NCBI RefSeq assembly: GCF_009380215.1
Contig: NZ_WHUG01000004.1
Location: forward strand, 248,001 to 312,000
DNA length: 64,000 nt
Source: Rugamonas aquatica
GTDB taxonomy: Bacteria; Pseudomonadota; Gammaproteobacteria; Burkholderiales; Burkholderiaceae_D
Reading direction: 5' to 3'
This document shows positions 19,075-27,532 of this stretch, piece after piece. The notes beneath the pieces were generated by a model. That model worked only from the letters and a program-made list of their open reading frames with translations. It had not been told where the DNA came from and did no database searches. The first letter of the stretch is position 1, and every line of letters starts with the position of its first letter. Position numbers and translations under genes: made by a program.

Positions 19075-19109
19075 ATTGAAGGAAATCAGTAAGTTGAATT
19101 TCCTTCAAT
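19075..19109. promoter_or_regulatory. Perfect 12-bp inverted repeat at the CPBP gene start
   Basis: ATTGAAGGAAAT and its exact complement at 19098-19109 are separated by 11 nt. The repeat ends 1 nt before the ATG of the CPBP gene. The only GAAGGAAA-type sequence is inside the outer arm, too far upstream to serve as a normal ribosome site. It could be an operator, a leader hairpin, or the end of the upstream mipA message; there is no T tract for a classical terminator. Confidence 0.7.
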
Positions 19110-19143
19110 AGTATCACTCCAGCCAGCCGATCAAAACGGCCGC

Positions 19144-19953
19144 TTAGAACTTGTAGGCTACGCCCGTCATCAGCACCGGCGAGGTCTTGCGCTTGGTCAG
19201 CGGGCTGTCGGCGGCGTCGCCGCTCAGGTGCGAGACGCCGAGCGCGGTGTGCACCGACCAGTTCTTGTCCAGCACGTGATTCCAGTTGACGCCGGCCGTG
19301 ACGTTGGAGAAGCCGCCTTTGGCCGTGTAAGCCTTGTAGCCGGAAGCGGCGCTTTGCGCGGCGGTCACGCCGAAGTAGGTTTGCATGTGCTTCTTGTCGG
19401 CGTATTCGGTCGACAGGCTCAGGCCGATCTGGTCGCTGGCGGTGGTGTAGAGCTGCGTCGACGCGCCCAGCGTGTAGGTGGCGCCGTGTTCGCGGTGCGC
19501 CAGGTTCTGCGTGGTACCCAGGCTCAGGCCGACGGTGCCCAACTGGTAGCTCGCGTTCAGCACGACCTGCGCCGCGCCCTGGATGTCGCCCATGCCCTTG
19601 AGCGCGTCGGAACCGTCGAAGACGTTGCGCTTGTGGTCGGCGCGGGCGCCGCCGTAGCTCAGCGCCGCGCTCAGGTTGACGCCGCTGACGTTGCTCTGGT
19701 AGCCGATGCCGCGCATGGTGCTCAGGAAGATGCCGTTGTCGTAGGTGCGCTCGAAGTAGGGCAGCGGCACCACACGGCTCTTCTTCGAACCGGTGTATTC
19801 CGGCACATAGGCCAGGCCTGCACCCAGCGTCATGCTGTCGCCGGCGGCGGGCGCGGTTTTTGGATTCGTCGACGGCAGATCGAGGGCGTCGGCGTAGCTG
19901 TTGCCGCTGATGGCGCAAAGGGAGGCGATGGCAAAGGTGATGGCGAGGCGCAT
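19144..19953 (-). CDS. MipA/OmpV family outer membrane protein
   Basis: 269 aa. A signal peptide (~21 residues, ending NSYA) is followed by an outer-membrane beta-barrel pattern ending in GVAYKF with terminal Phe. The family motif near the mature N-terminus is GAGLAYVPEYTGSKKSR with a PLPYFE continuation. Members act as scaffold proteins for murein synthesis or as porin-like proteins. It is divergent from the GST gene; no regulator is adjacent. Confidence 0.85.
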   Translation of the reverse strand: MRLAITFAIASLCAISGNSYADALDLPSTNPKTAPAAGDSMTLGAGLAYVPEYTGSKKSRVVPLPYFERTYDNGIFLSTMRGIGYQSNVSGVNLSAALSYGGARADHKRNVFDGSDALKGMGDIQGAAQVVLNASYQLGTVGLSLGTTQNLAHREHGATYTLGASTQLYTTASDQIGLSLSTEYADKKHMQTYFGVTAAQSAASGYKAYTAKGGFSNVTAGVNWNHVLDKNWSVHTALGVSHLSGDAADSPLTKRKTSPVLMTGVAYKF

Positions 19954-20130
19954 TGAATATCCTGTGAGATGATGGTTCGGTGGTCCGCCGGCGCGTCTTG
20001 GGGAGGTAGCCCGGCGTATGACGGAGCGAAGTGTCTCAACATTTGCGCCGCGCCGCTATCGGCTTGTCTGAAGTATCATCTGCTGAATTCTTTGGTACCG
20101 CGTCGCGGTGCCTGACTTTCGGAGCCGACC

Positions 20131-20802
20131 ATGTCCCTGACCCTGTATTACCACCCGCTGGCCTCGTTCTGCCACAAAGTGCTGATCGCGCTGTACGAGA
20201 ACGGCACGGCCTTCGACAAGCGCCTGATTAACCTGGGCGAAGAGGCCGACCGCGCCGAGCTGCAGGCGATCTGGCCGCTGTGTAAATTCCCGGTGCTGCG
20301 CGATCACGAGCGCAGCCGCGACGTGCCGGAGACTTCCATCATCATCGAATATCTGGACCGCCATTTTCCCGGCCCGCAGCCGATGATCCCGGCCGACTGG
20401 GATGCGGCGCTGGACGTGCGCCTGTGGGACCGCTTCTTCGACCATTATGTGCAGGAACCGGTGCAGACCATTGTCGGCGCGCACCTGAGCGGCCTGCAGT
20501 GCGACCAGACCAAGGAACGCACCAAGCTCAAGACGGCCTACAAGATGATCGAGAAGCGCATGGCGGCGCGCAGCTGGATGTGCGGCGAGGCGTTCAGCCT
20601 GGCCGATTGCGCGGCGGCGCCGGCGTTGTTCTACGCCGCCACGCTGTTGCCGTTCCCGGAGGAATACCATCACCTCGGCAGTTACTTCGAGCGGCTGGTC
20701 AGCCGTCCATCCGTCAAGCGGGTGCTGGACGAGGCGCAACCGTATTTCTCGATGTACCCGTTCTTTGACGATATCCCGGAACGCTTCCTGGCAACTGCTT
20801 AG
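20131..20802 (+). CDS. Glutathione S-transferase family protein
   Basis: 223 aa. An N-terminal thioredoxin-like domain (LTLYYHPLASFCHKVLIALYE; cis-Pro in FPVLRD; ETSIIIEYLD for glutathione gamma-glutamyl contact) is followed by a helical C-terminal domain with the capping motif SLADCAAAPAL. Cytosolic detoxifying or peroxidase-like role is likely; substrate unknown. The 3' end overlaps that of the convergent phasin gene by 4 bp. Confidence 0.9.
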   Translation: MSLTLYYHPLASFCHKVLIALYENGTAFDKRLINLGEEADRAELQAIWPLCKFPVLRDHERSRDVPETSIIIEYLDRHFPGPQPMIPADWDAALDVRLWDRFFDHYVQEPVQTIVGAHLSGLQCDQTKERTKLKTAYKMIEKRMAARSWMCGEAFSLADCAAAPALFYAATLLPFPEEYHHLGSYFERLVSRPSVKRVLDEAQPYFSMYPFFDDIPERFLATA

Positions 20803-21332
20803 TTTTTGTTGCCTTCGCCGTCGGCGCTCTGCATCGAGGCCGGCTGCTCCATCGAACGGTTCTGCGCCGCCACGGCGGCGAACTGGTGGGCCTGGTCGAT
20901 GATTTCCTTGCCGGCAGCCTTCTGCAGGCGTAGCTGCTGGTCGGCCTGGGCGGCGGCTTTCTGCGTGACCGCCTCGGCCAGCTCGGAGGCGGTGCGCGCC
21001 GTCTGCGGTGCATGCTGCTGCACCACCTGGTTGATGCTGGTCTGGAACTCGGTGGCGACCTGGTTCAGCTGCTGTTGCCACGCTTGCAGCTTCTGCGCCA
21101 CTTGCTCGACCGACGGCGTGTCGGCCGGCGTGCGTTCGGTGGCCGGGGTCAGCAGCGCGGTGCGCAGGGCTTCGGTGGAATCCTGAAGCCAGTCACGGCT
21201 GAATTGCAAGTTCACGTCGGACAGTTTGCGTACCGATTGCAGGGTAGCGATGGTCAGGTCGCTGAAGTAGTCGATCCGGGCTTCCACGTGATTTTTTGCT
21301 GCTGGCGAAATGGTTTCCACAAACGAATTCAT
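20799..21332 (-). CDS. Phasin family protein
   Basis: 177 aa, almost entirely helical and rich in Ala, Gln and Glu, with a phasin_2-type core (LSDVNLQFSRDWLQDSTEA, QVAQKLQAWQQQLNQVATEF). Phasins coat polyhydroxyalkanoate granules. A low-complexity C-terminus ends GEGNKN. No PHA synthase is in the window, so it probably serves granules made by enzymes encoded elsewhere. Confidence 0.88.
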   Translation of the reverse strand: MNSFVETISPAAKNHVEARIDYFSDLTIATLQSVRKLSDVNLQFSRDWLQDSTEALRTALLTPATERTPADTPSVEQVAQKLQAWQQQLNQVATEFQTSINQVVQQHAPQTARTASELAEAVTQKAAAQADQQLRLQKAAGKEIIDQAHQFAAVAAQNRSMEQPASMQSADGEGNKN

Positions 21333-21583
21333 TGACTTCTCCTGATTGGTGAGGGGCCAAGGTGAGCATGGTGTGGCTGGCGTTCTGGCCGGACGCCGCT
21401 GCCCTAATCTTGGCAGGTACGGGCGGTTTTCGCCACCCTGGAGCCGGGCGGCATGATTCGTTTAATCTGGTCAATACATTCTCCGCTTCGCCACGCGCTT
21501 GTCCGTCTCGCCACATAGCGATGGACCGGCGCCGGGCCGCTGCACTAAGGTGGCGAGGTGACTTCACATCTGAGAGCGAGCCC

Positions 21584-23398
21584 ATGAAAAGAAGAAGTTT
21601 GTTGCAGGCCGCCGCCGCCTTGCCGGCGCTGGCGTTGACCCCTTTGTCGGCCTTGAGCGCTGCCGCCGGCGCCGTGGCGCGGCGTGTGCGTCCGGGCGAC
21701 GCCGGCTGGCCGTCGGCGGCCGCCTGGCAGCAGTTGCAGCAACGCGTGGAAGGGCGCCTGCTCAAGCTGGACGCGCCGTTCGCCGCCTGCGCCGCCAGCG
21801 TGGACGCCCCGGCCTGCGGCGCCGCGCTGGCCACGTTGAAAAACACCTTCGCCATCGGCGACCAGCCGGCGCTGACGCAGACCAGCGGCTGGCTGGACGC
21901 ATGGTCCTCGCAGCCGAGCGCCTACGCGGTGGTGGCGCGCACCACGGCCGACGTGGTGGCAGCGGTCAACTTCGCCCGCGACCACCATCTGCGGCTGGTG
22001 GTCAAAGGCGGCGGCCACAGTTATCAGGGCACGTCGGACGCTGCCGATTCGCTGCTGGTGTGGACGCGCCAGATGAACGACGCCACCTTGCACGACGCCT
22101 TTGTCGCGCAGGGCAGCAGCGCCGCGCCGCAGCCGGCCGTGACGCTGGGCGCGGGCGCGATGTGGATCGACGCCTACGACGCCGTCACCACGCGCGGCGG
22201 CCGCTACGTGCAGGGCGGCGGCTGCACCACGGTCGGCGTCGCGGGACTGGTGCAGAGCGGCGGCTTTAGCAACTTCTCCAAGGCTTACGGCACGGCCGCC
22301 GCCGGCCTGCTGGAAGCCGAAGTCGTCACCGCCGACGGCCAGGTACGCATCGCCAACGCCGGCAGCAACCCCGAGCTGTTCTGGGCGCTCAAGGGCGGAG
22401 GCGGCGGCAGCGTCGGCGTGGTCACGCGGCTGACGCTGCGCACGCGCGAGCTGCCGGAACATTTCGGCGCCGTGTTCTTCAGCATCAAGGCGGCATCGGA
22501 CCAGGCCTACCGCGCGCTGATCGCGCAGATGATGGCCTTCTATGCGAGCACGCTGTTCAAGCCGCAGTGGGGCGAGCAGATCGGCTTCAACACCGACAAC
22601 ACCATGGACGTTTCGATGGTGTTCCAGGGTCTGAACCAGCAGCAGGCCGAGGCAGCGTGGGCGCCGTTCCTGGCGTGGCTGCGCGAGCGGCCCGAGTACG
22701 CCTTCGACAAACCGTTCCGCGCGCTGGCGCTGCCGGCGCGGCAGTTCTGGAACGTGGCTTTCTTCAAGCAGCACGCGCCCGGCTTCATGGTGGCCGACGA
22801 ACGCCCCGGCGCCCCCGCACACCACGGCGTGTGGAAGGGCGATGCGGCGGAGGCGGGGTGGTTCATCCACGGCTACCAGTCGGCGTGGATGCCGGCGTCG
22901 CTTCTGGCCGCCGACGGGCAGGCGCAGCTGGTGGATGCGCTGTTCCGCAGCACGCGGCACTGGCGCGTCGGCCTGCACTTCAACAAGGGATTGGCCGGCG
23001 CCCCGGCCGCCGACATCGCCGCCGCGCGCGATACGGCGATGAATCCCGATGTGCTGGACGCCTTCGCGCTGGCCATCATCGCCGGCGGCGACGGGGCGCG
23101 CTATCCGGGCATGCCGGAGGCGAAGCAGGACGCGGCGGCGCAGGCGCTGCGCGGCCGCGAACGTGCGGCATCGATCGGCCGGGCGATGGGGGAGTTGCGC
23201 AAGGCCGCGCCGAAGGCCGGCTCCTACGTGTCGGAGAGCGATTACTTCATCAAGGATTGGCAGCGGGCGTTCTGGGGGACCAACTACGAACGGCTGGCGC
23301 GCGCCAAGCGCCAGTACGATCCGCACGGCCTGTTCTTCGTGCGCCACGGCGTCGGCAGCGAGGCCTGGAGCGAGGACGGCTTCACGCGCAAGGGCTGA
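21584..23398 (+). CDS. FAD-binding oxidoreductase with BBE domain (Tat-exported)
   Basis: 604 aa. The N-terminus MKRRSLLQAAAALPALAL looks like a twin-arginine signal. The FAD_binding_4 domain includes VVKGGGHSYQG, whose His is the 8-alpha FAD attachment residue, and GGGCTTVGVAG, whose Cys matches the second attachment site of berberine-bridge-type enzymes, so bicovalent FAD is likely. The C-terminal BBE segment has DYFIKDWQRAFWGTNYERL. It probably oxidises a sugar or alcohol in the periplasm. The frame is open 222 bp upstream, but the ATG at 21584 gives the signal peptide. Confidence 0.87.
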   Translation: MKRRSLLQAAAALPALALTPLSALSAAAGAVARRVRPGDAGWPSAAAWQQLQQRVEGRLLKLDAPFAACAASVDAPACGAALATLKNTFAIGDQPALTQTSGWLDAWSSQPSAYAVVARTTADVVAAVNFARDHHLRLVVKGGGHSYQGTSDAADSLLVWTRQMNDATLHDAFVAQGSSAAPQPAVTLGAGAMWIDAYDAVTTRGGRYVQGGGCTTVGVAGLVQSGGFSNFSKAYGTAAAGLLEAEVVTADGQVRIANAGSNPELFWALKGGGGGSVGVVTRLTLRTRELPEHFGAVFFSIKAASDQAYRALIAQMMAFYASTLFKPQWGEQIGFNTDNTMDVSMVFQGLNQQQAEAAWAPFLAWLRERPEYAFDKPFRALALPARQFWNVAFFKQHAPGFMVADERPGAPAHHGVWKGDAAEAGWFIHGYQSAWMPASLLAADGQAQLVDALFRSTRHWRVGLHFNKGLAGAPAADIAAARDTAMNPDVLDAFALAIIAGGDGARYPGMPEAKQDAAAQALRGRERAASIGRAMGELRKAAPKAGSYVSESDYFIKDWQRAFWGTNYERLARAKRQYDPHGLFFVRHGVGSEAWSEDGFTRKG

Positions 23399-23419
23399 TG
23401 CTCACGCCGCCCGCTTCGC

Positions 23420-24736
23420 TCACGGCTCGATGTTGGGCGCGCGGCGCGGCACCAGATGCAGCTCCTTCTGGCGTCCGCCGATGTAGCGCACGCCGGCCTG
23501 GTCGAAGTAGGCATCCTCCTCCAGCATGATGCGCAGCGGCGCCGCGTAGGCCGGCAGCGTGGTCGCCGCATTGAGCTCGATCGAATACGCGGTGCGGTAG
23601 CGCAGCGCCTCGTCGCCGCTGCCCGGCACGCCGTCCTGCATGTCCCACATGCCGATGGCCGGTCCGGCCGCGTGGCCGTGGTAGCCGATGGGGTGGGTGT
23701 AGATGGTCGGATTGAGGCCCTCGGCGCGGGCCTGCGCCAGCGCCGCCGCCAGCACCTGGTTGCCGCTGCGGCCCTGGCGGAACTGCGCCGTCAAAATATC
23801 CTGCACGCGGTTGGCGCGCGCGAAGGCCTGCACCAGCGCGGGCGGCGCCGCGCTCTCGCCGGGCTTGAGCACGTAGGCGTGCTGCTGCACGTCGGTGTTC
23901 AGGCGCAGGTAGGTGATGCCGATGTCCACGTGCAGCAGGTCGCCGGGGACGATCACGTCGGCGTCCGCCAGCGCCGAGCTCTGGCTCGGGCGCTGGATCT
24001 CTACCGATGGATGGAACCAGGTGTCGTAGCCCAGGTCGCGGATCTTCTGGCGGAACCACCACACCACGTCCGCAGTGGTGGTGATGCCCGGCGTGATGAC
24101 GCGCTCCGAAAAGCCCTCGGCGATGATCTTGTGGGTGGCGTCGATCAGCTGCGGATAGATCTGCATCTCGTGTGCGGTGCGGGTCTCCAGCCAGCGCACC
24201 GCCAGCGGCTCGGCCGACACCACGCGGGCGCGGTACTCGGCCGGCAGCGCCGCCAGCAGCTCGGTGTAGTCGGTGTGGTCGATGCCGTCGGCGTGGCCGA
24301 AATGGCGCGAGGTGTCGAGCGCGATCTTGTTCGGCTTGCGCTGCGCGATCAGCGCCACCAGCGCCTGCCACTGGTCGGGATACTTCTGCATGTCCCAGGC
24401 CGCCGCGATGCTCTGGCCGACGTTGTAGCGCGCCACCGCCAGCCGGTCAACGCGGCCGGTGGCCGGGTCGCGGTAGAACAGCAGCACGGTGCGGCGGCGG
24501 GCGTTGAGCCACTCGGCCGGCAGCATGGTCTTGAGCACCGGGTCTTCGTTGTACTCGCGCGAGACCACTATCCACATATCGATGCCGGTCTGCGCCATCA
24601 TGTCCGGCAGCAGGGTATCGAAGCGTTCGGCCAGCAGCTGGTTGACCACCACCGCCTGCTCGCGCAGCGGCAGCACCTGGGCCGGGGCCGACGCGGCGGC
24701 CAGCAGCAGAGACATCGCAAGGAGATATTTTTTCAT
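23420..24736 (-). CDS. M24 family metallopeptidase (secreted Xaa-Pro peptidase-like)
   Basis: 438 aa with a signal peptide (MKKYLLAMSLLLAAASAPAQ). The pita-bread fold shows the metal ligands: HVDIG and TDVQQHAYVL aspartates, HPIGYHGHAAGP histidine, SIELNA glutamate and a final Glu in MLEEDAYF. It would remove N-terminal residues before proline or a related bond in the periplasm. The ATG at 24736 is chosen for the signal peptide; it has no strong ribosome site. Confidence 0.85.
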   Translation of the reverse strand: MKKYLLAMSLLLAAASAPAQVLPLREQAVVVNQLLAERFDTLLPDMMAQTGIDMWIVVSREYNEDPVLKTMLPAEWLNARRRTVLLFYRDPATGRVDRLAVARYNVGQSIAAAWDMQKYPDQWQALVALIAQRKPNKIALDTSRHFGHADGIDHTDYTELLAALPAEYRARVVSAEPLAVRWLETRTAHEMQIYPQLIDATHKIIAEGFSERVITPGITTTADVVWWFRQKIRDLGYDTWFHPSVEIQRPSQSSALADADVIVPGDLLHVDIGITYLRLNTDVQQHAYVLKPGESAAPPALVQAFARANRVQDILTAQFRQGRSGNQVLAAALAQARAEGLNPTIYTHPIGYHGHAAGPAIGMWDMQDGVPGSGDEALRYRTAYSIELNAATTLPAYAAPLRIMLEEDAYFDQAGVRYIGGRQKELHLVPRRAPNIEP

Positions 24737-24850
24737 GCAGCCATGGTGGCCCAGAGTTCCCGTCGAAGTCAATCAACTAGCTGTAGGCTTGTTAAAAAAG
24801 CACTGTTGCGTTACGCTGGCGCCACGACCACCATCACACGAGGAGAGGAC

Positions 24851-25624
24851 ATGGCATCGATTTTCTATCTGCACGGCGGCCCGGGCCTGAGCGTCGCCAT
24901 TGAAAGCACGCGCTTCCCGCTGGCGGAGCAGGTGCAGTGGTGGCAGCAGCCGTCGGCCGCGTCGTGCGCGCAGCGGCCCTACCTGGATTTGCTGGAAGCG
25001 GCGCTGGCCGAGTTCCGTCGCAGCGCGCAGGCGCATGGCGCGCCGTTGACATTGATGGCCAGCTCCTTCGGCGCGCATCTGGCGACCTATATCGCCAACC
25101 ACGCGCCGGAAGCGGTGGCGCGCGTGGTGCTGCTGGCGCCGACCTACAATCCGGAGCAGGCCGCGCTGCGGCTGGCGCGCCATGCGCTGGCCGTCAATGC
25201 AGGCCACGCCGATGTGCCGAAAGTGCAGGCCGCGCTGGCCGCCTATGATGCGGCGCCGGGGCGGGCGAAGTTCTGGGAAGTGTTCGGCGTGCTGCAACTG
25301 CTGCCGGATGTGCCGTCGCTGTATTTCGGCCCGAACGCGGGCGATGCGCCTGGCCATTTCCTCGGCGTGCTGCATCAGCCGGGCGCCTTCGATGGCCCAA
25401 GCTCGGTGGCGATCTCGGACGATTTTGCCGCCAGCTTCCAGGCGCCGGGGCGCAGCGCGTTCAACGGTCCGGTATCGATAGTCTTTGGCCGCCACGATCC
25501 GATGATCGACGCGGAGCATGACGGCGCGTTGTGGCGCGCGGTGTTCCCGCAGGCCGTCTTCCGCACCGTCGACAGCGGCCACTTCCCGCTGCTCGAAAGT
25601 TCGGTAGAGGCCTGCCTGGCTTAA
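24851..25624 (+). CDS. Alpha/beta hydrolase
   Basis: 257 aa. Oxyanion-hole motif LHGGPG at residues ~7-12, nucleophile Ser in ASSFGAHL, Asp in FGRHDPMID and His in DSGHFPLLES make a full catalytic triad. A lid-like helical region lies at ~115-185. The substrate is unknown; prolyl-iminopeptidase or ester hydrolase activity is possible. A strong AGGAGAGG site precedes the ATG. Divergent from the M24 peptidase gene. Confidence 0.85.
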   Translation: MASIFYLHGGPGLSVAIESTRFPLAEQVQWWQQPSAASCAQRPYLDLLEAALAEFRRSAQAHGAPLTLMASSFGAHLATYIANHAPEAVARVVLLAPTYNPEQAALRLARHALAVNAGHADVPKVQAALAAYDAAPGRAKFWEVFGVLQLLPDVPSLYFGPNAGDAPGHFLGVLHQPGAFDGPSSVAISDDFAASFQAPGRSAFNGPVSIVFGRHDPMIDAEHDGALWRAVFPQAVFRTVDSGHFPLLESSVEACLA

Positions 25625-25727
25625 TCCGTCGTTCCGCATCGGCGGACCGCCGCGAAAGCGGGAACCCATGCTGCGTCTCCGAGCATCCGGTGTATGGATT
25701 CCCGCCTGCGCGGGAATGACGGCGCTG
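25625..25727. repeat. REP-like palindromic intergenic element
   Basis: Two half-elements face each other: CGTCGTTCCGC ... GCGAAAGCGGGAACCCA on the left and the inverted form of CGTCATTCCCGCGCAGGC plus GGGAATCCA on the right. The right unit is itself a near-palindrome (ATTCCCGCCTGCGCGGGAAT). This resembles the dispersed CGTCATTCCCGC-type repeats common in proteobacteria. It may end both convergent transcripts. Confidence 0.75.
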
Positions 25728-25730
25728 CCG

Positions 25731-27521
25731 TCAGCGCGAGAAGTGCGCGTCGATTTCTTCCAGCGTCTTGCCCTTGGTCTCGGGCAGCAGGAAGGTGGCG
25801 GTGAGGAAGTACAGCAGCGCGCAGCCGGCGCCGTAGAAGAACAGCGTGGCGTAGCCGTACTGTCCCACCGTCGGCAGGAACACGGCGGCGATCACCGTCG
25901 AGACGAACTGGTTAATCAGCAGCGCCACGCTCATGCCGTTGGAGCGTATCCGGTTGGGCATCAGCTCCGACAACGCCAGCCACACGCACACGCCCGGGCC
26001 GACGGCGAAACTGGCGACGAACAGACAGATCGCCAGCGCCACCTGCCAGCCGTGCGTGGACGGCGGCACCGCCGACAGGTGGGCCTGTTCGATGCGCAGC
26101 GGCGCGCTCGCACCCTCGGCCGGATCGGCGAAGGGATTCAAATGCAGGCGACGGAAGAAGGCGCCGATCACACTGTCCGCCTGCACCGTGTCCTCGCGCG
26201 CCAGGCGCAGCTCCGGCAGCGCCGGATCGTCGCTGCGGCGGCTCTGCACATTGGTGAAGGGACCGTAGGAATAGGCCAGAGACAGCTGCATCGGCGCGCC
26301 GTCGCCGGCGGTGCCGCCCAGCGCCTGCAGCGTGGCCGGATCGAGACGCAGCACCAGGCTGTCGCCTTGCGCGCGCGCCTGCAGCATGGCGCTGATGTCG
26401 GCCTGTTCGCCCTCGACGCTGCGGAACAGCAGGCCGGCAGCCAGCAGCGCCACCACGATGCCGCCGGTGCCGAGCATCATCAGGAACTTGCGGCCCTTGC
26501 GGTCCACCAGCACCACCGCCACCACCGTCATCACCGCGTTGAGCACCTTGAGCGCCACGTCGGCCATGTTGGCGGTGGCGCCGGGCAGGCCGGCTTGATT
26601 GAGGATAGTCACCACATAAGCCAGGATGGAATTGATGCCGGTCGCCTGCGTCAGCGCCAGCACCAGACAGGCCAGCAGGAAGGGTAGCACGTAGCGGCGG
26701 CTCAGCAGACGGTCGCCCGCGCCGGCGTTGGCCGCGGTTTCCGGCGACAGCGCCAGTTCGATGTCGCGCAGTTCCGCCTCCGCCTCGGCGGCCGGGCGGG
26801 TGCGCAGCAGCGCGGCGCGGGCCTGGGCCGTGCGACCCTTGCGCGCCAGCCAGCGCGGCGATTCCGACAGCAGCAGGCCGCCCAGCGTGAACACCAGACC
26901 AGGCACCAGGCACACCCAGAAAATGCTGCGCCATGCATGGTCCTTGGCCGCGAACACGGCGTCCGCGCGCTGCGCTTCGGCCAGGCCTTGCGCCGCCGCC
27001 GTCGCGGCGTCCACCGTCTGCGCCTGGAACAGGCCAATCAGCGCCGCCGCCACCAGGCCGATGGTCAGCAGCAGCTGGAACAGCGCCGCGCCGCGCCCGC
27101 GATGGCGCGCATGCAGGCACTCGGCCAGGTATAGCGGCACCACCACGCCGATCAAGCCGCCGCTGATGCCTTGCAGCAGACGGCCCAGCATCAGCGGCAA
27201 ATAGCCGTCGGCCAGCGCGATCAGCGGTATGCTCAGCGTGAACAGTGCACCGGCCAGCACCATCGCCGCGCGGCGGCCGACCAGGTCGGCCAGCGCGCCG
27301 GCGAACAGCGACGACAGCACGGATCCCAGCAATACAGCCGCCACGATGAAGCCCAGCTGCTGCGCCGTCAGCTTCCACGCCACCGACGCCGTCGACTCCA
27401 GATAGGGCAGGGCGCCGGCGATGATGCCGACGTCGATCCCGTACAGCAGGCCTCCCATGCCGGCAATGAACAGCAGGAAGCCCATGGCGCGATTGGGGGC
27501 GGTTGACAGGGTGGCTTGCAT
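25731..27521 (-). CDS. MFS sugar porter with large periplasmic insertion (probable GalNAc importer)
   Basis: 596 aa, longer than the usual ~460-500 of the sugar porter family. Signatures include GLLYGIDVGIIAGALPYL, DLVGRRAAMVLAG, RLLQGISGGLIGVVVPLYLAE, SPRWLARKGR and PETKGKTLEEID. About 123 extra residues (~367-489) lie between TM9 and TM10, on the periplasmic side, and contain an aromatic, Asp-rich segment. It is last in the Aga operon, 11 bp after the deacetylase, with CCGGAG before the ATG. Context suggests GalNAc or an oligosaccharide as cargo; this is inference. Confidence 0.82.
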   Translation of the reverse strand: MQATLSTAPNRAMGFLLFIAGMGGLLYGIDVGIIAGALPYLESTASVAWKLTAQQLGFIVAAVLLGSVLSSLFAGALADLVGRRAAMVLAGALFTLSIPLIALADGYLPLMLGRLLQGISGGLIGVVVPLYLAECLHARHRGRGAALFQLLLTIGLVAAALIGLFQAQTVDAATAAAQGLAEAQRADAVFAAKDHAWRSIFWVCLVPGLVFTLGGLLLSESPRWLARKGRTAQARAALLRTRPAAEAEAELRDIELALSPETAANAGAGDRLLSRRYVLPFLLACLVLALTQATGINSILAYVVTILNQAGLPGATANMADVALKVLNAVMTVVAVVLVDRKGRKFLMMLGTGGIVVALLAAGLLFRSVEGEQADISAMLQARAQGDSLVLRLDPATLQALGGTAGDGAPMQLSLAYSYGPFTNVQSRRSDDPALPELRLAREDTVQADSVIGAFFRRLHLNPFADPAEGASAPLRIEQAHLSAVPPSTHGWQVALAICLFVASFAVGPGVCVWLALSELMPNRIRSNGMSVALLINQFVSTVIAAVFLPTVGQYGYATLFFYGAGCALLYFLTATFLLPETKGKTLEEIDAHFSR

Positions 27522-27532
27522 CGAAACTCCGG

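Noticed and set aside
21362-21583. N-terminal extension of the flavoenzyme from 21362
   Set aside because: It would bury the twin-arginine signal inside the protein and has no family similarity.
23456-24850. N-terminal extension of the alpha/beta hydrolase through the M24 peptidase gene
   Set aside because: The frame is antisense to a clear peptidase; the ATG at 24851 has a strong ribosome site and the LHGGPG motif at the expected place.
25625-25727. CRISPR array
   Set aside because: Only two inverted units, no regular spacers and no cas genes.
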